Shown: piece by piece, positions 6,078 through 12,171 of the stretch
Numbering within the stretch: the first letter of the stretch is position 1
How the letters are laid out: each line of letters opens with the position of its first letter
Assembly (NCBI GenBank): GCA_002427165.1
Contig: DIQB01000109.1
Coordinates: forward strand, 11,404-23,574
Direction: 5' to 3'
Source of the DNA: Firmicutes bacterium UBA5473
Lineage (GTDB): Bacteria; Bacillota; DTU084
Length of the DNA: 12,171 nt
The notes under the pieces: model-generated
Told to the model about the DNA's origin: nothing
Seen by the model: only the letters and a program-made list of their open reading frames with translations
Database searches by the model: none
Position numbers and translations under genes: made by a program

Positions 6078-6898
6078 AAGATTAAATAACCACTCATGAT
6101 TAAGGGTGCAAATAAGAGAATTAAAAGCGCTGGGAAGATAAAGAAAAGTAGTGGCACTAACATTTTTAGGGGCAACAGCTGGGAACGCTCTTCAGCCTCC
6201 TGATTTGTCCGCTCCCGCATACTACCCACCAAAACTTGCAACACCCCTCCCAGCTCCGTCCCCAGCTGTTGAGCTTGCACTAAGGCCGCCACCGGGGACT
6301 GCACTTCCTCCACACCCGAGCGCTGAGAAAACTCTGCCAAGGCTTCCTCAAGGCTAGCTCCCAACATTAGATGACCCATAGCTCGCCACAGCTCAGAACG
6401 GAGGGGGCCTTGGGGCAAGTTCGCTGCAACCTCCTCTAAAGCTGCTTGGAGTCCGGTCCCTGAGCTCACAACCAAAGATAGCAGATCTAAAGCAAAAGGA
6501 AACTGCCTATAAAATAAAGCTCTCCAGCTTTTCAGACGCTGTTTTAGAAACAGGTTCGGCAAAATGAAACCCAAGCTAGCTAGTACCAAAGCCCAGTTTT
6601 CACTAAAGATTAGACCTAAAAGACCACCGGAAATCAAACCTATAGTTTTAAACGCGAGGTATTCTTCAGCCTTAAGCTTACTGATTGCCTCAAATTGTGC
6701 TAGATAATCAGCAGCCTTTTGGTTAATTGTTTTCCCTGCCAGCCTTCTGATAAAATTGGCATAACGCTGGAAAATGCCTTGCAAAAGATTATTTCTCATC
6801 CTATTGCTCAGCTTCAGCCATAGCCAAAGGGGATAGGCTGCCAGGATGAAACAGGTAACGCTGCTACTTAGCCAAAAAACTGGCCACAAGGATGTCAT
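6074..6898 (-). CDS. tadC: Tad pilus platform protein TadC (type II secretion F domain)
   Basis: TadC is one of the two inner-membrane platform proteins of the Tad/Flp pilus machine. The 274-residue protein has an N-terminal hydrophobic segment (about residues 6-28), a hydrophobic pair around 86-117, the cytoplasmic T2SSF domain from about 133 (FPFALDLLSLVVSSGTGLQAAL ... GHLMLGASLEEAL ... AQQLGTELGGVL), and two closing membrane segments (about 245-273). The ATG at 6898 was chosen because GGAGGTG (6911-6905) is 6 nt upstream. A GTG three codons earlier abuts that SD. It is the last gene of the operon and follows tadB by 15 nt. Its TAG stop overlaps the convergent receiver gene, so no terminator can lie between them. 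Confidence 0.9.
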   Translation of the reverse strand: MTSLWPVFWLSSSVTCFILAAYPLWLWLKLSNRMRNNLLQGIFQRYANFIRRLAGKTINQKAADYLAQFEAISKLKAEEYLAFKTIGLISGGLLGLIFSENWALVLASLGFILPNLFLKQRLKSWRALFYRQFPFALDLLSLVVSSGTGLQAALEEVAANLPQGPLRSELWRAMGHLMLGASLEEALAEFSQRSGVEEVQSPVAALVQAQQLGTELGGVLQVLVGSMRERTNQEAEERSQLLPLKMLVPLLFFIFPALLILLFAPLIMSGYLIF

Positions 6899-6913
6899 CC
6901 TCCTCACCTCCCT

Positions 6914-7684
6914 TTAGCTATTTGGTGTGGAAAGCTTAAATACCCACCAGCTACCGATCAATTGGAGCACAGCTGCAAACAACAATAGCCTGGGCCCTTG
7001 TTCTGATTGGAAAAAGGACTGCCAAAGCTGGGGAGCTAAAGCCCGCTGAAAGATGAGCAGAGCGAAAGGTAGCACCATCACAATGATTGCTGTCATTCTT
7101 CCTTGAGCCGTTAAGATCCTCACCCTGCCAGCTAAACGACTGCGCTGACGGATTGTGGCTGCAGTCTGGGCCAACATCTTTGTCATGCTCCCTCCCTTCC
7201 GCTCTTGAATCCCCAAGGCAATTGCAGCTAAAGCTAGCTCCTCTTCCTTCAACCTCCGCGCTGCTAAAGCTAAGGCATGGGGCAGGTTTGCCCCTAATTC
7301 CACATGCCCCATCACCCGTTCCCACTCCCTTTTCAAAGGCGGCGGTGTCTCCCGGGTTACTGTTGCCATAGCCTGAGGCAGCCCAAATCCTGCTGCCAGC
7401 AAGTTAGAAAGCATTAAGAAACTCTCGCTGAGTTGTTCCTTTCTTTTTTCAATTAACTTTGCTTGGAGTTTTTTAAAAAGCAAAATTCCGCCGACAAAAC
7501 CCATAACCCCGCCAACAACAGCCCCATGCCAGCTTTCTAAAAACAGCGCTCCTGCAGTTGAGCCTACAAGCATAAACAACAGATGATAAACTGCCTTTTT
7601 TCCCCTTCCACCCATAGGTGTAACTCTGATACTCAACAGGAGAAAACAAACAGCACCCATAAAAAAGAGGCATACAAAAATCAT
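6914..7684 (-). CDS. tadB: Tad pilus platform protein TadB (type II secretion F domain)
   Basis: TadB is the partner of TadC in the inner-membrane platform on which the TadA ATPase works. It has 256 residues with an N-terminal membrane segment (1-18), a hydrophobic Gly-rich stretch at about 33-70, the T2SSF domain (SFLMLSNLLAAGFGLPQAM ... GHVELGANLPHAL ... GIQERKGGSMTKML) and two C-terminal membrane segments (about 200-215 and 233-248). The ATG at 7684 has AGGTGA 5 nt upstream. An in-frame GTG at 7693 directly follows the stop of the upstream gene but lies inside that SD. It sits between the ATPase and tadC in the usual tadA-tadB-tadC order. Confidence 0.9.
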   Translation of the reverse strand: MIFVCLFFMGAVCFLLLSIRVTPMGGRGKKAVYHLLFMLVGSTAGALFLESWHGAVVGGVMGFVGGILLFKKLQAKLIEKRKEQLSESFLMLSNLLAAGFGLPQAMATVTRETPPPLKREWERVMGHVELGANLPHALALAARRLKEEELALAAIALGIQERKGGSMTKMLAQTAATIRQRSRLAGRVRILTAQGRMTAIIVMVLPFALLIFQRALAPQLWQSFFQSEQGPRLLLFAAVLQLIGSWWVFKLSTPNS

Positions 7685-7693
7685 CGCTCTCAC

Positions 7694-9712
7694 CTAGCCT
7701 GTGACAAATAATTTTTCGAATTCAGCACCATGCTTAGAAAGTTCTGCTGCGAACTTGGGTTTTTGTCCTGTAGCCGCAAACTCACCCTCTTGGTATTGAA
7801 ATAGATCTTGGAGTTTAATTTGTTTCTTCTCAATCCCCAAAACCTCACTGACTTGTGTGAGCTTCCGAGAACCATCTGGGAAGCGTCGCTGATAGATGAT
7901 AATATTTACTGCTGCTGCTAATTGCTCACGCACGGAAATTAAAGGCAAAGAGGGACTAGCCATAAGCATCATCCCCTCAAGACGGGTTAGAAGCTCCCGG
8001 GGAGAGTTTGCATGCACAGTGCTCAGGGAACCACTGTGACCTGTATTCATAGCTTGAACCATATCCATTACTTCATCACCGCGCACCTCGCCGACAATAA
8101 TCCGATCTGGCCTCATCCGCAGGGCATTTCGCACTAACTGCCTAATTGAAATCTCTCCCTTTCCCTCCACATTAGCTGGCCGGGCCTCCAAAGCTACTAC
8201 ATGGGATTGATGGAGCCGAAGTTCTGCTGCATCCTCAATAGTAATGATGCGCTCGCGGGGCTCGATAAAAGCTGAAAGCGCTCCTAAAGTGGTGGTTTTA
8301 CCGCTACTAGCTCCTCCCGCCACAATTATATTACACCTAGCTTCGATGCAGAGCTTCAGAAAATCCGCCATATGTTGACTTAGGCTCCCCAATTCCATCA
8401 ATTGCTCCATAGTAAAACACTGGGAGGAAAACTTTCGAATTGTAAGGATGGGACCTCCTAGGGCAATTGGTGGTAACACAGCATTAACCCGAGACCCATC
8501 GGCAAGTCTTGCATCCACCATCGGTGAGCTTTCATCAATCCTTCTTCCTAATCTGCTAGCGATGCGCTGAATTAGCTTTATGATCTCCTCGGCAGCGGGC
8601 AGAATACATTCAGTGCATTCAATGATGCCATGGCGCTCAATGTAAACTGGTCCCGGCCCATTGACCATAATCTCGGAAATTGAATCATCAGCCAGGAAAG
8701 GATCCAGAGGGCCCAACCCAAAAAGATGACTGGTTATTTCATCCGCCATCTGTGCCTCTCCTGGCAAACTTAGCCCCTCTACCAACCGCTTCACCTTCTG
8801 TGCCATCTGGGGACTGGAAGCATATGCTTCCAATTGTTCACCTACCAACTGCTCGCGAGAAAGATCGTCTAAGAGCTTCTGCTGCACAATTTGTTTCATA
8901 GCACGCCACTGTTCTTTGCTGGTTGTCGGCTGCTCTTTCTTTTGACCTGGCCAGAGCCGAGAGGGAGGATTTCCCGCTTGGCCAATAAACTTATGAAGTT
9001 GACCCTCTACACTCTCCAAGGCCTGGACCAAGCTACATTTTGTGTTGCTAACCAAAGGAATCCCACTGGTCTTAGCTGCAGCGAGGGGACTGGGATCCTC
9101 GGGCAGAAAGCCTAAGATACCAACAGGCAAAATCTTGCTGATCTGATCTTTAGGTGGTGAAAAAGAACAGAACCTATTGACAATTACTTGGATTTTCCCC
9201 AATGGAAACCCCTCTCCTGAGAGAGCCGAGAGCATAGCTGCAGTAGATTGAAGGGCAATAAGATCGCCTGTGGTTACTAAGATAATTAACTGAGCCAAGT
9301 CCAATAACGCCATAGTCCAGGGGCTTAGGTGCTGTTGGCAATCCACTACCACATAGTCTTGAGTGTAGGTGAGCAGGTGCACCAGTCTTTCTATATTGCC
9401 CACAGGAGTTTCTTTTACTTGGGGCTTTTGAGGAGAAAACAAAAGTTTAATCCCTGTTCTATGCACTAACAGCTTTTTCGCAAGTGCACCTGGTTCCAGC
9501 TCCTCTACCTGGGGGAGCAAAGAGGCAAAGTTAGGTGTTGCCTCTAGCCCCAAGTGAGCCGCCAGGCTCCCACCATCATCATTCAGTTCCAGTAAAGTAA
9601 CCTTACGGCCCTTAGTGCGGGCTAAAATCACGGCCAAATTTAAAGCAACAGTGGTCTTACCCACACCTCCCTTGCTTCCAAAAACTGCGATCACTTTTCC
9701 ACGTGATGCCAC
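7694..9712 (-). CDS. cpaF: Fused CpaE/TadZ-like ATPase and CpaF/TadA secretion ATPase
   Basis: This 672-residue protein joins two pilus ATPases that are usually separate. Residues 1 to about 245 form a MinD/ParA-type domain with the deviant Walker A KGGVGKTT (14-21), a Walker B-like VVVD (121-124) and VNRF. The usual DxD after Walker A is changed (LELNDDGG). This part resembles CpaE/TadZ, which places the machine in the cell. A linker (about 245-265) leads to a complete CpaF/TadA ATPase: [13 protein letters not shown] (330-341), Walker [10 protein letters not shown] (466-474), Asp box TIEDAAEL (491-498), Walker B IIVGEVRG (538-545) and His box [12 protein letters not shown] (557-568). Both halves look functional and there is no break between them. 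The GTG start at 9712 overlaps cpaC by 22 nt. A second GTG at 9694 is possible and would remove six residues. The stop directly abuts the tadB region. Confidence 0.92.
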   Translation of the reverse strand: MASRGKVIAVFGSKGGVGKTTVALNLAVILARTKGRKVTLLELNDDGGSLAAHLGLEATPNFASLLPQVEELEPGALAKKLLVHRTGIKLLFSPQKPQVKETPVGNIERLVHLLTYTQDYVVVDCQQHLSPWTMALLDLAQLIILVTTGDLIALQSTAAMLSALSGEGFPLGKIQVIVNRFCSFSPPKDQISKILPVGILGFLPEDPSPLAAAKTSGIPLVSNTKCSLVQALESVEGQLHKFIGQAGNPPSRLWPGQKKEQPTTSKEQWRAMKQIVQQKLLDDLSREQLVGEQLEAYASSPQMAQKVKRLVEGLSLPGEAQMADEITSHLFGLGPLDPFLADDSISEIMVNGPGPVYIERHGIIECTECILPAAEEIIKLIQRIASRLGRRIDESSPMVDARLADGSRVNAVLPPIALGGPILTIRKFSSQCFTMEQLMELGSLSQHMADFLKLCIEARCNIIVAGGASSGKTTTLGALSAFIEPRERIITIEDAAELRLHQSHVVALEARPANVEGKGEISIRQLVRNALRMRPDRIIVGEVRGDEVMDMVQAMNTGHSGSLSTVHANSPRELLTRLEGMMLMASPSLPLISVREQLAAAVNIIIYQRRFPDGSRKLTQVSEVLGIEKKQIKLQDLFQYQEGEFAATGQKPKFAAELSKHGAEFEKLFVTG

Positions 9713-10935
9713 ATCTCAGCTTCGGCCTCAACCGAAGCCCTCACCTCACTTTCTAACTCAGTTTCTTCAAGAAAATCAGGCTCTTGCAGGCCATCAGCTC
9801 GCCAGGCTGTAAGGAAAATAGCCAACTCGCCACTTGAGCGTTCCCGTGATTCATAGCGGAATAAGTTACCCAAAAGCGGCAAGCGTTTCCACCAGGGGAG
9901 ACTTCGGTTGCTTGAGCTAATTTGTTGTTGTCCTAAACCTGCAATAACCACAGTGCCACCAGATGGGAGATAAACTTCTGTCTGAGCACGACGCGTGGCC
10001 AAAGCCGGTACTATGCTGCCGCCTATACTAACCCCCTGGTTCCAATCTAGGTGGCTCACCTCAGGCAACAGACGCACTCGAATTAGCTCCCCCTCTAAGT
10101 TCGCCGATACATCCAGCTTCACGCCATAGGTCTTCCAGTCGATAGCTACTTGCTCTTGAACCGCCACAGGAATGGGCATTTCTCCGCCTGCCAAGAAATT
10201 TGCTTCTCCGCCATCGATGCTCAATAGGGCTGGTTCAGCGATGAGTTTAGCCCTGCCTTGGGCCTCCAAAAGGTGGAGCGCTGCAGCTAACTTCACTTCC
10301 CCCTTGGTGCTGATCCCAACTAAAGGCTGTCCATCTGGACCACCTAATTCCGCTCCCCATAGAACTCCTAATCTCTCCCAACTTTTTTGAGAAACCTCCA
10401 CAATCCGCACCTTAATTGCTACTTGTTCCTTAGTGTTCACCGGCACTGTGAGGTGATTTAAAACTTCAGGTGCATACAGCCTTGCTATCTCCTCTGCCCA
10501 CTCTAGCTCCTGTTGGCAGCCCACAACACCCTCCAGCAATGCAGTATTGCCTTTTTTCCTTACCCTCACATCTTCCAGACCGATGGCAGAGGCTATCTCC
10601 TCTGGTTCCCAACCCTTCGATCCCACTACAATAACTTTGGTCTGTTGGTAATTACCCCGAGCCGAGATAATTAGATTTGTCTGACCCACAGCTCTGCTGT
10701 GAAGAACCAGCTCTCCTTCTGAGAGGACAGCTACTTCTAATACATCGGGATTTCCTGAGATCACCCGACTGATCTCACTTCCCAACACAAGATAGCTCTC
10801 CCCTGGGGCCAAAGTTAAGGTTCGGGGCAGCTCCTCCAACTGAAATACCTCTCCACCCCACACCTCTTGGCAACACAGGAAAACCAAAATTAGGAGCAAT
10901 TCTTTTAGCTTCTTCATTGCACAATTAGCTCGCAT
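9691..10935 (-). CDS. cpaC: Tad pilus secretin CpaC/RcpA
   Basis: The 414-residue protein has a signal peptide (KKLKELLLILVFLCC, about residues 8-22, perhaps from the internal ATG at codon 7). The pilus-assembly N-terminal domain follows (about 37-92: LAPGESYLVLGSEISRVISG), then a BON-like domain (about 110-165) and a full secretin domain (about 170-378). The secretin part has RAKLIAEPALLSIDGGEANFLAGGEMPIPV in two blocks (228-257) and the closing LPLLGNLF (352-359). It lacks no recognisable part of the fold. In didermic bacteria such proteins form the outer-membrane channel. ATG 10935 has GGGAGG 10 nt upstream. The acidic C-terminal tail (about 383-414) is outside the family core. It lies 39 nt after cpaB and overlaps the next gene by 22 nt. 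Confidence 0.9.
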   Translation of the reverse strand: MRANCAMKKLKELLLILVFLCCQEVWGGEVFQLEELPRTLTLAPGESYLVLGSEISRVISGNPDVLEVAVLSEGELVLHSRAVGQTNLIISARGNYQQTKVIVVGSKGWEPEEIASAIGLEDVRVRKKGNTALLEGVVGCQQELEWAEEIARLYAPEVLNHLTVPVNTKEQVAIKVRIVEVSQKSWERLGVLWGAELGGPDGQPLVGISTKGEVKLAAALHLLEAQGRAKLIAEPALLSIDGGEANFLAGGEMPIPVAVQEQVAIDWKTYGVKLDVSANLEGELIRVRLLPEVSHLDWNQGVSIGGSIVPALATRRAQTEVYLPSGGTVVIAGLGQQQISSSNRSLPWWKRLPLLGNLFRYESRERSSGELAIFLTAWRADGLQEPDFLEETELESEVRASVEAEAEMWHHVEK

Positions 10936-10974
10936 CCGAGCCTAGCCTCCCTTCCAAACTGCTATCATTTCGCC

Positions 10975-11808
10975 TTAAGGCCAGACTTCCTGAAGCTTGG
11001 AGCCATGGATCAACAAAATCGGCACTTCTGGCTCAGGCTCACTCTCTGGCATCACTATCGCTGGCGTTGGTTGAAACACAGGTTTTGGGGACCCTAATTG
11101 CTGAGGCATAGAACGAGGTCTAGGTGCGGGTTTAATAGCTTTCCTAGGCAGAGGGAGTTCAGGCTCCCCACCAAAGGGCCTGAGGGCGATTCTAATTCTT
11201 CCCGTCTCCTCTGCTAGGGCAATCTGCGCTGCCTCCTCCCGACGTACAAGCAAAGTAATGGAAAGGGGTTTTTTCTCATCCTCGCTTGGCTGAAGGCCTG
11301 TTTGTTGGCCCACAGCTAAAACCTCTCTGTCCTTGGCTAAAACCCGGCTTCTCTGTTCTTCCCGCAGAAATGCTAGCAAATCCACCCTGTCACCTGGCAC
11401 TAGCATCCCAGCGATACTATTAACCTCATCTGTAGAGATGGTCACTGCCCGCCACAGGGGTGGAATCTGGTGGGTGATACCTCCTAGCTTATTTGCAGGA
11501 AGCAGAAGTTCGCGCTTGAGTTTTTGTCCCGCCAACAGTTTCGTTGTAATCACCTTTCCCACGGCCTCTTCAACAGTACTTAAATCTCCTTCTTCCTTAG
11601 TGCTACGAGGAATCCGCACCAGGCGAATATCTTCCTTCTCTATTCGAGTGCGAATGGGAAGGGGCCGCGCTGCAACCGCGATCTGAGTATAATGGGAGCT
11701 GGCTGTAACCTTTTTTTCCACACCTTGAAGGTAGGTGTATAAAGTAATAGCAGCAACTGCGCCACAGATAATAGCCACAATTAGAAATCTACGATCAAAT
11801 CTGAGCAA
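10975..11808 (-). CDS. cpaB: Tad pilus assembly protein CpaB/RcpC (SAF domain)
   Basis: The 277-residue protein has one N-terminal membrane anchor (FLIVAIICGAVAAITLYTYL, residues 8-27). Next comes an SAF domain (about 41-105: IAVAARPLPIRTRIEKEDI ... VGKVITTKLLAGQKLKRELL), and then the RcpC-type domain (about 118-212: AVTISTDEVNSIAGMLVPGDRVDLL). CpaB is thought to work with the CpaC channel, perhaps at the cell wall. A linker rich in Pro, Lys and Arg, then Glu (about 218-262), precedes the usual closing motif LLIHGSKLQEV. The start is TTG at 11808, with GGAGGG 8 nt upstream, and it overlaps the previous gene by 14 nt, which implies coupling. Confidence 0.88.
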   Translation of the reverse strand: MLRFDRRFLIVAIICGAVAAITLYTYLQGVEKKVTASSHYTQIAVAARPLPIRTRIEKEDIRLVRIPRSTKEEGDLSTVEEAVGKVITTKLLAGQKLKRELLLPANKLGGITHQIPPLWRAVTISTDEVNSIAGMLVPGDRVDLLAFLREEQRSRVLAKDREVLAVGQQTGLQPSEDEKKPLSITLLVRREEAAQIALAEETGRIRIALRPFGGEPELPLPRKAIKPAPRPRSMPQQLGSPKPVFQPTPAIVMPESEPEPEVPILLIHGSKLQEVWP

Positions 11809-12171
11809 ATTCCTTCCCTCCCTTTTTCAGCAACCACACAACCATAAGCCCACTCTCTCCTCTACGAAGCCCCAAGCGCTCTCCTTTTCGCTCCCATAAT
11901 TCTATCTGACCATCAAACCACCTCTGCCACCCGTCCCGCTCTAGGCGCTGATGGTAGCTGTAGAGGGTCCCCGGTTTTACCTTGAAGCAAGTTATCAAAC
12001 AAACGTCTTCTTTTCCACGGGTGGCAAAGCTAAGCTCCAAGCTTCCAGGTGGATGGGAAAGCATAGCCAATAGCTCCTGTTGATAGTTTTTCCCCTTCTT
12101 CTTTTGGAGAACAACTGCCATCTGTTGCCTTACCCAATAGGAAAGCTGCACCTGCCGCTCTTCCCTTTCCA
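11795..12171 (-). CDS. Unrecognised protein upstream of cpaB, cut by the window edge
   Basis: I do not recognise this product. The frame is open to the right edge of the window, so it is probably partial. A GTG at 12151, with a moderate SD (AGGGAAG, 8 nt upstream), could also be a true start, giving 118 residues. The visible part is basic and has many Trp residues. It begins with a Gln/Lys-rich stretch (VRQQMAVVLQKKKGKNYQQE) and ends in a short hydrophobic strand (GLMVVWLLKKG). No signal peptide or clear membrane segment is seen. It overlaps cpaB by 14 nt and so belongs to the pilus operon. Confidence 0.7.
   Translation of the reverse strand, partial: EREERQVQLSYWVRQQMAVVLQKKKGKNYQQELLAMLSHPPGSLELSFATRGKEDVCLITCFKVKPGTLYSYHQRLERDGWQRWFDGQIELWERKGERLGLRRGESGLMVVWLLKKGGKEFAQI

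Noticed and set aside
6951..7325. 124-codon minus-strand frame inside tadB
   Set aside because: It is out of frame within a clear tadB gene and has no recognisable features.
11333..11686. 117-codon plus-strand frame opposite cpaB
   Set aside because: It lies wholly opposite a well-supported gene, and its low-complexity Ser/Arg content is typical of an antisense frame.
1..12171. tRNA, rRNA, CRISPR arrays, insertion sequences
   Set aside because: I saw no tRNA-like cloverleaf, no regularly spaced repeats, no transposase and no paired terminal repeats. The only mobile-element-like name, Rpn, is a nuclease family and not evidence of an insertion sequence here.

Overview
The window looks like the chromosome of a spore-forming Clostridia-type Firmicute. 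The evidence is a BofC-like exported protein between yebC and ruvC, strong Shine-Dalgarno (SD) sequences with frequent GTG and TTG starts, and an Rpn-family nuclease with a DUF4351-type tail. The species cannot be named from sequence alone. Nearly everything is transcribed from the minus strand; the one plus-strand gene is a small receiver-domain protein in the middle.

Right to left, in the direction of transcription, bases 12171-6074 hold a Tad/Flp pilus (type IVc) operon: an unrecognised gene cut by the window edge, cpaB, the secretin cpaC, a fused CpaE/TadZ-CpaF/TadA ATPase, tadB and tadC. The genes are packed with overlaps or gaps of a few bases. CpaB and CpaC would form the envelope channel, the fusion protein would place and power the machine, and TadB/TadC would be the inner-membrane platform. 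No prepilin, prepilin peptidase or TadE/F pseudopilin gene is visible. tadC meets the receiver gene (5700-6077, plus) tail to tail with overlapping stop codons.

Bases 5286-5699 are an intergenic region with divergent promoters. Left of it lie an rpn nuclease gene (4347-5285) and yebC (3375-4112) with a leader of about 140 nt. Next come a hairpin, the bofC-like gene (2749-3291), and the ruvC-ruvA-ruvB-queH operon (2684-17), which combines Holliday-junction processing with the last step of queuosine synthesis.

The best leads are: (1) an internal GTG start with a near-ideal SD inside rpn, which would make the C-terminal 77 residues alone and matches the intragenic-antitoxin arrangement described for Rpn nucleases; (2) a perfect 11-bp inverted repeat that puts the SD of the bofC-like gene in its loop and the start codon in its stem; (3) the CpaE-CpaF fusion; (4) a receiver domain that has lost its acidic pair; (5) a full secretin in what looks like a spore former.
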